In this document: in pieces, positions 35,490 through 48,497 of the stretch
How the letters are laid out: each line of letters starts with the position of its first letter
How positions within the stretch are numbered: position 1 is the first letter of the stretch
Source: Ignelater luminosus
Lineage: Eukaryota; Arthropoda; Insecta; Coleoptera; Elateridae
Length of the DNA: 64,000 nt
Direction: 5' to 3'
NCBI GenBank assembly: GCA_011009095.1
Contig: VTPC01090614.1
Span: 537,163-601,162 of the forward strand
Notes under the pieces: model-generated
The model's database searches: none
Told to the model about the DNA's origin: nothing
The model's input: the letters and a program-made list of their open reading frames with translations, nothing else
Made by a program: the position numbers and the translations under genes

Positions 35490-37610
35490 ATGTTATCATA
35501 ATATGCTATTACGAGATCTGTTTTCCTGTTTATGCTGTTTTTTCAAAATTTGCAGGTGTTTTAGTAGAGTTGAATGAAACCTTTTTACATAAGCATTTGA
35601 GTTTGGGTTGTATATAAAAGTGAAATGGATTCTTGTTCTATGTCCCACCAATGTCTGATCTAGCGTTGCATTATCTTCTGGTGTTCCGAAGTTCATAAAG
35701 TAGTCGGTTAGGGCGTTTGTAATTTCTATGGCGTTTTCGCTTTTTAGTGGTCTGACCTGCATTTTGGAATTTTCTGGAAGTATTTCACTGCGACAATCGC
35801 GACAATTTTTTTTCGGTGATGCTGTATCAAGACTCCATGTCGGATAAGGTTGGGGACGCATAAGCGACTGGTTAGCCGCTACATATCCTGTGACAACACA
35901 GCTTCTAAGGCGGCATCGCTGGTAAGTATAAACTCTCAGATGAAGCCTTGGTACTGAAGTAGTAGTCTGGACCGCAGTTTTTAGTTCCTTTTTCAAGCAC
36001 TGTATCAGCGGTTCCGTTATCTTGATAATCCGGGTAGTACCTGACTAGTCCCAAAAACGCTTTGTCTTTGTTTTACTAGTCGTAGGCAAATGATATTCTT
36101 CCATAGCTTGTATTTTCTTGGGGTTTGGCTTTACTCCCTTGTCAGTGACGATGTGCCCCAGGTAGTTGACTGTTTTTTGCAAGAAATCGCTTTTTTTTCT
36201 AGTTTGGCCTTCAGGTTCGCATCTCTAAAATTCTGGGGAGCATTTTATGCAGTTTTGCAATATATTCCTGAAACAACGTGGAATATACGACAATGTAGAA
36301 TAAACGATACAAGTGCCATCTTAGAGGCCCCGCAAGACGCAATCCATCAGCCGTTGATAGGTGGCTCTGCCACAGTGCTTCTATATAACGCCTTCACGTA
36401 TACAAATGTGTTGTCTTGAATTTGCAATTTATGCATGGCGGGACTGGTGAAGGTCGATGGTTCCTTTTCCACTTGGAATACATCGCTGAATTCTTCTAGC
36501 ACTTAAATGATCTCGAGCTTCCCCTCGATGTTTAGTGTTCTGTTTTCACGTTTGCTTGCTAGGATTCTATTATGATATTGGTCCTTATGTACTTTAACGG
36601 TTTGGTTATGTCTAACGGTACGGGTTGGTCTGTGTAGTCTGTGCATTGCTATGGTCTCGAAGTTGTTTACGACATTCAGTGCTTCTGGAACTATAACCCC
36701 TATGCGGATCTCGTGTTCATTTATGAGAGCATTACCATTCTCGACGGTTGTAAACAACCGTACGACCCTTTGTTTATTAGGACCTAGCGTTATGGCTGTT
36801 AATGTCGACATTTTAGGGGTATAACGGTATTCTCAGTTATCAATTGTTTATGTCTCCCCTTAGCCTTTGTAGTAAATTCAGCCCGATGAGACCGTCGTAT
36901 TTTTCACTAAAGTTGAATATGTGAAAGACGATGTTTCAGATTAGTTCAAAATGCAAGTGGTAGGTTTGTCATTATGGCTCAGTTGTGTGTTGATATCTCG
37001 TGTGCGATTTTTATTCATAAAGGTTTTCCGAATACTTTTTTTTGGACAGGCCTCAGTAGTTCTTGATCAAGAACCTTGTTGATTTCGTATCGATTAGTAG
37101 TTTCAAGTTAGTTTCCAGAGCTGTGTAAGACAAATTATCTTGGGCAAGAGGTATTATTAACGATTTTTAGATTGCTCGCCGGGCCCGTTGTTTATTATTA
37201 TTATTTTATGTGGATTTTGAAAGTTCAGATTTATCAAAAAATTTGCATCGTTTTACTGGTACATGCTTCTGCCCAAATTAGTATTCGTTGGCTTCTAAAG
37301 AATAATAGGATACTTTGTTTTTTGGTTATCTTTGTATTCCGTCGTCGATGGCATGTAGTGCAGCTCTTGGGGCTTCCATTTACCTGATCCCGTATCTTAC
37401 CGCCTGTTTGCTCTGTACTTGGTCGAGTCCGCAAAGCGCCGAACACTTCCATTGTAGCCCGGTTTTGAGTCGAAAGGCCTCTGTTTCACACATTACTTGG
37501 TTGTTGCTTTGCCGATTATTGCTATCTCCTTTGTAGTCCCCGGTGATGCTGTGTTTTGTCAAAGTCGGGGCATGGGACTGCTTATCTCGTTCGAAGCACT
37601 GTTCTGCCAA
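35490..37610 (-). mobile_element. gypsy-type LTR retrotransposon fragment
   Basis: On the minus strand, from high to low coordinate: a zinc-knuckle-like remnant (LAEQCFERDKQ near 37600), a protease/linker segment MSTLTAITLGPNKQRVVRLF with PEALNVVNN (36811-36503), an RT segment with the gypsy-typical wording LGHIVTDKGVKPNPKKI (about 36175-36110), and an integrase core (35996-35496) containing ENAIEITNALTDYF, NFGTPED and the block NPNSNAYVKRFHSTLLKHL, whose family version has a catalytic Glu in VERFHS. Here that Glu is Lys. Order and strand fit gag-PR-RT-IN with large deletions. LTRs were not identified. Non-functional. Confidence 0.85.
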
Positions 37611-38181
37611 GATATTAGGCCGCTGTTTGGAAATGGTTAGGAGCGAGACTGATTGTGCTTTCCCATTATATAATAGTTGAAATTCTCGACCTCATAAAGT
37701 AAACTTGCAGCGCCTTATGGTTGTAACTGGTGTCTTTTATTTTTCTGCTAGTGACAGTTGTTCAAAAGTTTTAGAAAATTGTAAAGGCCCATAACCACAA
37801 ATTAATAAACAAAGAGCATTTCACATTTTAAAATTTAGTTGTCTGCCCTTGAAATTAAACGATACGCAATTACATTCATTCAGTTTTATTAATTAGACTT
37901 TTACGTATAACAGGTTTTGCCATTGTCGGGTAAATAGTAATCTAACAGTGTTAGATATAAAAAAGTTTTATGTGGTAATAAAATAAGCAATAAAATTGGT
38001 TTCAAAGTTTGGTACCGTAGAAAATGACAAAAATTTTTATGGCGTGCGATAGCGAAACAAAAATAACTGTTCGTTTAATAATTGATTTTGTTTTATAATA
38101 AAAGCTGCAAAGCGGGTTTCGGATATTTTACTCGTATTTCAGCCTAACATAAACTATAAAAAAGGGACAATTTAGGAAAAG
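37611..38181. other. Intron 2, unassigned AT-rich stretch
   Basis: Nothing recognised between the gypsy fragment and the terminal inverted repeat that starts at 38186. Confidence 0.5.
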
Positions 38182-38185
38182 AAAA

Positions 38186-38333
38186 TAGTAGGGGCGCGTA
38201 ACTTAAAAAAATTGCTGCCGTAGGCCTTTTAATGATTAAAGCATACAGTTTTTTAAAATCTATTAAAAGTGTATGAAAAATAATGTATTGCCAGTTAACA
38301 CCCCTAAAATTATTGCAGGGGCGGCAGGGAAGC
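38186..38333 (+). repeat. Left terminal inverted repeat
   Basis: Matched words, in order: TAGTAGGGGCGC, GTAGGCCT, ATGATTAAAG, a TTTTTTAA.ATCT stretch, CAGTTAACACC, and GCAGGGGCGG..AGGG. Each has a counterpart in the same order in the reverse complement of the right end. Identity is roughly 70%, with small indels. Confidence 0.8.
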
Positions 38334-38579
38334 TATAATGCTATAAATTGGTTTTTCCTGGGGTGTTACACTTATGACTGTGATTTTATAGACTTTTTTT
38401 TTCACAAATGTTTATGCAAATATTATACTAGCATAACATCACTCTTTAAACCATTTTTAGATAATACGCACATCAGTAGCGCAGAAATGGGGGAGGGTTT
38501 AATAAAACAAGTGCTGATGTTTCAATTTTTAAATATCTATTTCAAACTAAGTAACCCAATCCTTTAGGTGCGTTTTAAA

Positions 38580-41500
38580 TTAAAAGTTATATTCATTTTC
38601 AGATTCGTCATCTAATAATTCTTTATCAGATCCGTTGTATTCTTCTGGCTTTTGCATGTTTAAGCAGGTTTTTTCTAAGCCACCATAAAGACATATCTCC
38701 GAGCATGCTATATTATTTTGAAGACATTTGCACGGAGGTCGACAGCGTCCTCTTTGACGAGAGCATGCAGTCAGTTCTAAAACGTTCTCAGGAATGCTTA
38801 AGAAATCTCCATATTCTGGAGAAAAATTATTTTTGTTAACTGTTTATCCGTAATTACAAGCAGATGGAAGATTCTGGTTAGCAATACAACAACGTTTCCA
38901 AACTATTTCTTGAAAGTGGGCCCGTTTTATGACCGGTATCAATGAATCCTTTGTAGGAGGCAAATTTTCCCAGGGTATTTTTTTTAGAAAACATTACTTG
39001 AAGCGGACTTAGGTTTGATTGCGCCCTAGGCCTATTTTAATATGGCGCCCTTTTTGTTTTTTAAAGGTGTATACAATGTATCCAAAATAAGGAGGGCTAC
39101 TAGAAGGATCTCGGAAACCATAAGAGATAGAGAAACGGTTAAATAGGAAAAAAGTAGCGCAATTAAGCGGCTAGTGCAATGCCGTTCAAAAAATAAAAAT
39201 ATTCCGAACGATTCCGAAAATATTCGAAAAAAATCAAAAAATTGTAATTTTGTTTTTATTCTTTTCTGAGTTTATTTTTAACATAATGAAAAACGACTAA
39301 CATTTTCTTATAACACTTTATTGAGAAGAAGATGGTTCTATTTTTTTGGTAAGACGTTTCGTTGCTTAGATAGCATTTTCAAGTCCAAATTTTTAAATAG
39401 ATATGATAAACATGCAAGTCTTGGGTGTATTGATAAATCCGATGAAATTAGTTGCCAGCAGTTCTTTCAAGTTTTGACAATTTTACGTCCATTATCACTG
39501 GAATAAAATTGATAAATTTTGATTTCTTGCGATACTGTGGTCCCTGTATTCGAATAATTTTGTATTTACCTGCAGCAGCGTTGCCAAGTGTAAATTTGGT
39601 ATTTTGATTCGTGTGACAAATCTAAGTACGTTGGAACATTCGTGTTTTCAATTTTGGCATCTTGCGAGGTTGAAGGAGGCTGCTATCTAAAGCTTTATTG
39701 GCATTTACGGGACACCCTTTATAATAATTAAAATATAAAAAAGAATTGTTGTGGCAGAAGACAAAGAGCTGAGAGAAATCTATTCATTTTTTTATATTTT
39801 TATAATTCCCAAAATTTGTGATTGGTCAATTAATATTTTTTTTATTTCAATAATTAGATAGTTAACCATGTTAAGGGATAATTCTTCGGTGGAAAAAATA
39901 ATATTTTTTGAAACATCTCTAAATTTTTTTATAGTCACCGGGAAATTCCATGAGTTTCGAATTTTTATCGCCTCTCAAATTTTGTCGTCTCTCAAATTTT
40001 GCGGCGCCTCAATTCTTGCCGCACTAGACCCGGGCCTCGCGGGCCTAAGCCTAAATCCATCACTGAACATTACCTATCTTAATTTCCCGACGTCCGTTAT
40101 AACCGTATTGGGGACATAAACTTTACAAACAAACTTTTCGATTGCTTTATATGTAGACTCTGATATTTATTCGGATATTCCATAATTCTTTAGACCTTCT
40201 AATATTTCAACATCTGCCTTTTCAAAAGCTTTCTAAAACGCAGACTTACCCTTTCAATGAAATGATCCTGTTATGTCAGCACCTGAAATAGAATGATATT
40301 CAGGAAGCGCAGCAGCTTTAGTTGAGCCAAGTTTGTTGAAAATGGGTTTTAAATGTATTCTTCTTCTATGATCACTATGTCCTGTTTCAAAAAATGTATT
40401 TTCAGTCAGCTTTTCGTAATTAGAAAGGGCTAAAATGAACATGTCCGTATCGGGAGAAAATATATGAATATGAGAGGATGGTGATCTTCTTGAGACGAAT
40501 GCTCCATGTAAAATTATCTTTATATCAACTTCTTCGCAGTCGTTTATTAAATCGGATTTAATTTTGTACTGCTTGAAGCTTTTACATAATTGGTCCAGGA
40601 TATTATATAATCTTGATGCTCGTTATGTGCCAATTTAAGAATCTCACATGACAAAAATGCTGCGAGTTCACTTTTTGTTTTGACATGAGCTAGTAAGTTC
40701 TTTAAAGAGATTATATGATAGTGAACTGCTGAGACCTCACTTTACCTTTTCCTCCGTGTCCAATTTGTAAGTGAATGTTCCAGATATATGTAGAATATTA
40801 GTTGCACTCCATCAAATGAATTGTATTTCATTCTTAATTTAAAAAAAGTAGTTTGCGAGTTTTTTTGCAGGTCACTATGTGATCTGGTTTATCCAGCATT
40901 TGTACTTCAGCCTTGGCATCTATGATTGCAACTTTAAAAGGTTCCTTTGCTGAATTTTCACTGGCAACAATAGCTTCTTGTTTAGTAGAATCAACTAGAC
41001 TTAGTAAATGCATTACTTTACTTTTAGCTAAACAGTGATACATTTGCTCATCAGATGAATAGAGAAAACGAGGTATAGCTGTTAACTCATATTTAGAAAC
41101 AACGGACTTCAAATCAAAATCAGGACGTGCTCTACTCACGACTAATAGTCTAGGAATAAGATTAACATCCTCCTTCAGTTCAACAACTGAATCCTTCATT
41201 TTAATTTTGATTTTTTTAATGTTCGTTTTTCATAAAGTCAAATTTAACTTTTGAAGGCGTGTTCATATACTTTGTATATTATTCTTCACTTTTTCATTTA
41301 CGAAAGTTTGGTGAGTCCTTTCGCCTTTGGTACTTATCTCACACATAGCATGAGAAATATTTTCCGGGAAAACAGATTTGGTTTATATTTATTAATTGAT
41401 TTCCTTCATATAAAAACGGATTTTCTGTTTCTTGTAGAAGTGCGATTAATTTTTCAAAACTTTTCCGATGTCTCATAGTCGTTGACTTATTTAATGCGTG

Positions 41501-43752
41501 GCGAGTCTCCCCTTTGGAAGATGCTACATTAAACATTTCTCTTCTCTCTGCATCTATTCTTGCCAATTCTGGAGAACTTAGAAAGAAGCGATTTAATGCT
41601 TTCTGATTTTGAGTTACTCCTATTAAGCCACTTGCAACTTTCATACGTCTGTTTTTATGCTCGAGCGCTTCATTGACTCCAAGGGCACAAAACGGTATCG
41701 AAGACTTGTTCACAACCCAGTTGCCTTTCTGAAAATCTTCCCATAATAAAATGTCATTTTTCTTTATCTATAGTATTTCATGTATATACCAGGGAATCAT
41801 CCTGGCATTGTTTATTTGATCCATGGCGAAAAAGTATTTGCTAGAATCCTGTAAAGCTGTGATAGGCAAATCCCAGTTGGAAGATCTAACTGCTCTAATA
41901 AACTGTAGCATACTTTTTACCATTTTTAAGTATTGCCTGGCTACTTTAGAATTCGGTTTTCCAGAACCCATTTCACTATCAGATTTCTCCATTTCCGCTG
42001 TTAAACCAAGTCGTTCTAATTCAAAAATCAATTCACGATGAACATTTGAAATGCAATCAACGTTATTAGTTTGTAACGCTTCTTGTAGAGTATTTAGTTT
42101 TACGGAAAAAGACTTTAAAGGTCCTGAATTAAGTTCAAAAAAAACTTTTAAATAACAATTATATAAAGCGACTGTGGTTCAATAGCACGCCTAACATTAC
42201 CGCCATCTAAAATTCCTCTAACAGTGCGATTTTCATAAATATTGGTGTCAGACCACATGTCTGGAAATGCCGTCCCATCTACAAACGAGCTTATTACTCG
42301 AGGTTGAACCATGATTATGCCAAGTTCCCTTAACGTAAAATTATTTTATTGTTACGAAAATCTTTTTCGCCATGATTAACTGTTGTACTTGCTGATACAG
42401 TCCCAACAACAGTCTTTCTGGAACCTTCCTTTGACATAATACTGTTCAAGTCATCAGTTCTATTTAAAAATATCATTTGAATAGATCGATCGGTAGAAGA
42501 AGAATTTATTAAGGGCAATACGCAAACGCGGGTCATAGGCTTAGGTGTACCAGTTAAGGAATTGTAAGCACGCCAAACAAGAATAGAAAATTGTGATTAT
42601 GCATTTTCTTGTATTGCCTATGCATCTGAGTTATTTTCATTAGTAAAATTTTCATTGGAACCATTTTCAGAAACTTGTTGCAGTATTAAAGCTAGATCAT
42701 TCATATTAGACTCATGTCGAAGACTTTTTATCTCTTCGTGAGGCAGGTTAGTTTTTAAAACAGAATTTTGTGGTTTTGGGGATTATGGTTAGTGACATGG
42801 TACTATACCAAGGAGACAGTCTGGTAATGTTTTGATTGATCGTTCCTTTCTTTCTACACCGGATAAGTCCAGGGTTGCAACTTGATCCGACGGAAGTCTT
42901 TCCTGATAAACTGTTATGACAGTTCCATGTAATGTTCCCTTTACACCGGGGATATTTTCAAGGAAATCGATATTATCAACGGCAAAATAAATTTTTCTAC
43001 CTCGTGTAATGCCTGGGGTATATAAATGTCTTGGTTTTCACTAATTTGATTTAAAACTGCCGTAGCAATTTGTGTTTCTAGTCGAATTACACTTGAATAC
43101 TCTATGCTGCTTCCCAGACTGTAACACAGTCTGACTATAAATTTGCTTCTTGCCATGGAAAGAATTAATAAACCTACAATAATATAAACATGATAAGGAA
43201 TTAGAGAAAAAACTAAAATAGAAGGCGACACTACCTGTTGCAATTTGTAAAAGCATTTCTCTAGCATGTTTTCGTTTGGATGCATCTTTGTTGTAAACTT
43301 GATGAGCTGATAAAGTTTCAAACATTAACATCTGAGACAAACGGAGAGATCTTTCATGTAGTTACTTCATTTTCAGCGATTTCACTTCTTCCTCTATCTA
43401 GTTGATGTTTATTATATCCACTTATACACCATCGAAAGAAAGTAGATACTTCGAGTGGTATGATGTCTTTAAAATTAATGTTTTCAAGACTTCCTGTAAA
43501 TTACCGTTTTTTGAGAATTTATTGCTTTTCGAATGATCTATGCAGCTTGCAATAAACAGTTCATCTCGTTGTCTTCACTATCTTGAGTACTTTCAACATA
43601 ACGCAGCGCAGCATCTTTGAAGCCGTATGTGCTATCCTTTGGGATTCATTCTTTCCTTTAGCGTCTGTAAATTCTATATTTAAATCAAAAAGCTCTTCAT
43701 TTATCATCTTCTTTAGAACCTTGCAAGACAATTTTTTCCTGTTGTAATCCAT
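38580..43752 (-). pseudogene. Large element-encoded protein of unknown function, decayed (nuclease-like motif, Cys-rich tail)
   Basis: Segments run in order on the minus strand: FTDAKGKNESQRIA (about 43680); ETLSAHQVYNKDASKRKHAR and, after a candidate 61-nt GT-AG intron (43234-43174) whose removal keeps the frame open, LCYSLGSSIEYSSVIRLETQ (to about 43050); VFGxPLINSS-type CVLPLINSSSTDRS (42510); MLQFIRAVRSSNWDLP with YFFAMDQINNARM (41930-41800); GLIGVTQNQKALNRFFLS (41630); PRLLVVSRARPDFDLKSVV (41140); CEEVDIKIILHG then SPDTDMFILAL (about 40530-40420); AAALPEYHSISGADITGSF (about 40300); and a Cys-rich end CKCLQNNIACSEICLYGG (about 38740-38690) finishing DESENEYNF-stop. Stops and frameshifts are frequent and about 39050-40150 looks like an insertion or unalignable part. 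From memory, colinear proteins recur in cnidarian, mollusc and insect genomes as uncharacterised multicopy ORFs. The acidic (E/Q)E(A/V)D...SPDTD pattern suggests a metal-dependent nuclease fold. This is inference. Confidence 0.7.
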
Positions 43753-44567
43753 TCTCTAAGGCAATTTCTTGATAAATGCGTTCAAGATCAAAATGTGAGG
43801 TTATGATTTTTTTAGTTTATCTATTTTAACCTTATATAGAAAGGTTAATTATGTTTTTTGGTACCCTATTTTATTGAGCCCAAATGAATACTTACATATT
43901 TATTTTGCGTTTTATTATAAAAACAGTCAACTGTTAATACACCAACAGTATTATGTACTTATACACCTTGTGGATGCGTGATACTCAATGGTGGATGCGA
44001 CGGACTCATCTGGTCTTGTTGGTAAGCCGCGTGCGTCGCAGAGATACGCGGACATCATGCGCAATCATACCAGTAAACCGAATAATAACAATATTTGGTA
44101 ATTTTATGGTCTAAATTAAATAAAAGGGGGTTAGTAAAGGAATTTACATGTTATTAGTAACAAAAAAGGGAGGCATAAGGTGAATTTGCGCTGTGTGCAC
44201 GTGTATTATTTTGCTCTGTTGTCAAACTTAAATTTCGGGACATTACGAGTGAATCTGTACAAAATTATATAACGAAAAGGATACAAGAATAGTGGTGAAT
44301 TCAGATAGTAAATAGGAGTAACACAAAAATTACATATATTTTGGTTAATAGGTTAAAAATATAATAAGTAAATAATAAATAGTAATAAGAGATAAGTCCT
44401 ATCACTTCTGAAAGGTCGACTTGAGTGATAATACTTTTCGCTCTTTCGAGGTTCTGCTAGGCAACCCAAATAACAGTAAAGCATATAAATATACACACTC
44501 ACTTAAGGGGTGTGATTTAATTTATTTTATTGCAAAGCCTTCTAAAATCTAACTTAAATATTTAAAG

Positions 44568-45385
44568 ATGGACAGTGAAGAGTACACAACGAATGAAGGG
44601 AGTAAAAATCGAAGAGTTTGGAATAGAGAAGAAGACGCTTTTGAAAAAAGTAAAAGAACACCAAGATCACCCAGAAAATCTTACAAACAAGAAGAGGACA
44701 GTGTAGCTGAGATGATAAGAATGATGAAGGAACTAAAAATGAAATTTAGTGAAAGAAAGAGCAAAAGCAATACAGAGATGAAATATTAAGTTTAAGAAAG
44801 GAATCAGAAAATCTAAAGAAAGAAAATAAGGAACTGAAGAAGCAAAATCAAGAGATGAAAAAAGAGTTGGCGGAAGTCAAAAAGAGTATAGAATGAATAG
44901 AAAAGGAAAAGAGAAAAAATAACGTGGTAATATACGGACTGGACATACATACATACTATTCAGTACAACTGCAAGAGGTAATGGGAAACTTTATAAAACA
45001 ACAACTGAAAATTGATGTAAATGTGAAATCAACCCACGGATTAGAAGGAAAAACCTGTTTGATAAAATTGGAAAATGAAAATGATAGAGAGGCAGTTATG
45101 AAAAATAAATCAAGATTAAAAATGATTAAACCGGAAAACATTTATATCAACAATGACTTGACAAAAGATGAAAGGGAGATGCAGAAAGAAATTAGGAAGA
45201 GAGCAGCAGAAGAAAGAAGAAATTGCAAGAAGGTTAAAATTGGTCATAGCAAAATTACAATTGAAGACACTGAATGGAAATGGAATAAGGCTGCTAAAAA
45301 AACTAGAAAAAACAGAATCAAAAAACTGAAACAGAAGCTGGAGTATGGATTATGGATGACGGACCAAGCAAATGAAAGGATATGA
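44568..45385 (+). pseudogene. LINE ORF1 protein remnant
   Basis: Starts MDSEEYTTNEGSKNRRVW. It is highly charged, with Lys/Glu-rich heptad-like sequence (44700-44900), followed by NNVVIYGLDIHTYY and ENIYINNDLTKDEREMQKEI, then VKIGHSKITIEDTEWKW. This pattern is shared with ORF1 proteins of insect LINEs that have a coiled coil and an RRM-like nucleic-acid-binding region. A stop at 44787-44789 and another near 44896 split it. Its role in intact relatives is binding the element RNA. Confidence 0.75.
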
Positions 45386-45529
45386 ACAAAGGATATTACA
45401 CAAAATATAATGATAAAACGCACAACAATATTTCAAACATCAAAAATATCAAAGAAGAAAATATACAAGCAAAGAATACACTCTCAAACACAAATACAAG
45501 CAACGAATAGAATAACATCACCTTGAAAG

Positions 45530-48426
45530 ATGGAAAGATAGGAACATGGAACATAAGGAGTATGAATGGCAAACAAAAAAATTTAAAAAAGCAAAACTTG
45601 AATTATTAGGACTTACCGAAACAAAAGAGAAAGGCAAAGGAGAAATGACAATAGAAGATAATGGTATAATGAACAGCGGAGTTGAAAGCAACAATCGAGC
45701 AAAGGTAGGTGTAGAATGTATGATAAGCTCCTACTATATAAAGAAATTAATTGAATGGAAAGGAATAAACAAAAGAATCATGGTAGTAAAGTTGCGACTA
45801 ACACAAAACAAAATAACAAAGATAATAATAGTATATGGGCCAGGAGAAAATTATAAAGCAGCTGATAAAAAAAGTTCTGGGAACAACTACAACAAACATT
45901 TGATGAGGGAAGAGATGCGGTAATAATCATGGGAAATTTTAATGCCAGGGTGGAGAACAACGTAGAAGGAACAAATGGAGTAATGAGAAGTTATAGAGAG
46001 AATACCAGAAATAATAATGGCAAAAGGCTAATAGAATTTTGCATACAAAATCCACTAATCATATAGAACTTCTTCTTCCAACATAAAAAGTGTCATAAAT
46101 ACACAAGGGAAGAAAAAGGAAAAAATGAAAAATCTATATTAGATTACATTATCACAGAAAGGACCAACAGACACCTGATAAAAGATGTAAGAGTATGCAG
46201 AAGTGCTGAATTAGCAACAGATCACTACCTTGTAGTTGCAAAAATTAAAGATATGGAAAATAAACGTGAAAGAAATAGACCAGCGAAGCAAGAAAAATGT
46301 AAAGAAAACAAGACCATCAAAGTATACCCACTTCAAAACAAAGAAATATGAGATCAATATGAAGAACTAATCAAAGGGCAGATAGAGGAAAGAAAACAAG
46401 AAATAAGTCAGAGAAATCTAGAAGAAAAGTGGAAAATATTCAAAGAAATATTAAACAGAGCAACTAGTAAAACATGTGGAGTCACAATAACAAGAAGATA
46501 AGAAAAGAACACACTGATGGAACGAGAAAGTTAAAAAAGTAGTCAAGGTTAAAAAAGCATGGAAAGCATACTTAAAGTTGCAAACAATACAGTGCTATAA
46601 TAAGTACAAGGAAACTAGAAAGGTAGTAAAAGATAAAATAAATAAAGTTAAGAATAAAGAATAGGAAGACTTTGGTGAAAGGATGGAAGACAATAGTAAA
46701 AAGAACAAAAAACTGTTTCACAGAATTTTAAAAAATATGAAAGGAGAGAAAGGAAAAACAGTAAAACAAATCAAAAATAAAGATGAAGAGATTTTAACAG
46801 AAACAACAGAGATAATACAAAGATGGGGAGAATACTTTAAAGAAATGTTAGAAGCACAGAAAATAGGCAATAGAGAAGCGAAGAATAAAATTGAATAAAC
46901 TCCTGTTGAAGAGAATAGAACAAGAAAGGAAGAAGTTGACGAAGCCATAAAAACAGTAAAAAAGGAAAATCTCCAGGAATAGACAAGGTACAGGCCGAAA
47001 TGCTCAAGTATATGGGTGAAATGGGACTAGACTTACTCCACGAAATAATAGAAACAGCATGGAAAACGCAGGAAGTGCCTAATGACTAGAAAGCATCAGT
47101 AATGGTACCTCTATACAAAAAAGGAGACCAAAGAGCATGTAGCAACTATAGAGGAATATCACTCTTCTATACTGCGCGTAAAGTATATGAAAAAGTGCTA
47201 GAAAAAATACTTAAAGAAGTTACAGAAAGCAAGATCCATGAGACTCGAAGTGGTTTTAGACCAGGATATAGCCCACAAGATCATATATTTACAATAAGAA
47301 ACCTATCAGAAAAATATCTAAAAGACATCAAGCAATTACACCACTGCTTTATTGATATGGAAAAAGTGTTCGACAAGGTACCGCGAAAAAAAATATGGAT
47401 AATTCTAGAAAAACATTAAGTGAATGCAAGACTGATAGAAGGAATTAAATCACTATATAGAGACAGCAGTAACACAGTAAGAGTAACAAATGAAGAAACA
47501 GAAAAATTTGTCACAACAAAGGGAGTAAGACAGGGAGGAATGCTTAGGCCGCTACTGTTTACCTTGTACATCAACGAAATAATAAAAGAATGCAGCAAAA
47601 GGTCCATAAAGATAGATGCAGCGTACAACAGAGTGCAAAACATAAAAATCAGTGAATGCGTATTTACGGATGATATCGTAGTGATAGCAAATAACCAGAA
47701 AGCACTGCAGAGCAACATAAACATATGGACAACAACACTACACAAAAAAGGAATGAAAATCAATACGGATAAAACTAAAATCATTGTCATATCTAACGAA
47801 CAAATAATAGATAATATACAAGTTAATGACGAAAAAGTAGAACAAGTCAACAGCATGAAATATTTAGAAACATCTATAGATGAAATAGGAAAGTTTGCGA
47901 CAGAATAAATAACAGAATAACAGAGAAAGTGAAACTATTGCATGCAGTGAAGATTGGTTTAATCAACAAGAAAGAAATTAGTACAAAAACAAAATTAGCG
48001 GTCTCTAAGAGGGTATACCTACCAACTTTGTTATATGAAAGTAAGACGTGGATGGTAACAGATAGGCTACAAGAACGACTTTAAGCAGCTGAAATGAAGT
48101 ATTTGCGAAGGGTAGCAAATGTTACTCTAATGGACAAAATTGGGAATGAAACTATAAGAGAAAGACTAAAAGTAGAAAGTGTCAGCAAATATATTCAGAA
48201 AGCGCAGTTAAGATGGTGGAGGCATATGAATAGACTAGGTAAAACCAGGCAAGTTAAGAAAATATGGAAGGACAGAAAAATAGGTAAAGGAAGAAGAGGT
48301 AGACCTAAGAAGACATGGGATGGAGAGGTGGCTAATATTTTGAAGGAATATAAACTAGATTGGAAAGAAGCCGAAGTACAATCTAAAAACCGAAAGGAAT
48401 GGAAAAAGATAGTCAGTGAAATATAG
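45530..48426 (+). pseudogene. LINE ORF2: AP endonuclease and reverse transcriptase remnant
   Basis: Endonuclease part: IGTWNIRSMNG (about 45540), LLGLTETK, IIVYGPGE, then after a frameshift MGNFNARVE (45930), LDYIITER and ATDHYLVVAKI (about 46220-46250), which are the catalytic EEP motifs. RT part: VPLYKKGDQRACSNYRGISL (47104), SGFRPGYSPQDHIF, CFIDMEKVFDKVPRKKIW (catalytic Asp in FIDxEKxFD), GVRQGGMLRPLLFTLYINEI (47522), ECVFTDDIVVIAN (47655; the usual A of FADD is T), and MKINTDKTKI. C-terminus (48094-48426): MKYLRRVANVT, LRWWRHMNRL and GRRGRPKKTWDGEV. Stops occur near 46066, 46348, 46498, 46663, 47088 and 47417, and again near 47906. Wording fits the RTE/related group rather than jockey or CR1. 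Confidence 0.85.
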
Positions 48427-48497
48427 AAAAGAAGAAAGAATATTCTCTACACCCAATCGGTAGAAGAGGCATAGATTATATACAGTAACAAAAATTA

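Larger units (their letters stand above)
44500..48490 (+). mobile_element. Nested non-LTR retrotransposon (two-ORF LINE, RTE-like RT)
   Basis: It lies in opposite orientation to the host element's coding region and ends against the inner edge of the right inverted repeat. It is strongly A-rich and purine-rich on the coding strand. It keeps the order ORF1 (coiled-coil/nucleic-acid-binding), AP endonuclease, reverse transcriptase and a basic C-terminus, so it is close to full length. Both ORFs are broken by stops. No poly(A) tail or target duplication was made out; the 3' end wording is near ACACCCAATCGGTAGAAGAGG (48449). Confidence 0.85.

Noticed and set aside
35440-35490. Composite repeat copy 2 as the LTR of the adjacent gypsy fragment
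   Set aside because: The two abut, but no second copy lies on the other side of the gypsy fragment, and the repeat is modular and longer than a usual LTR.
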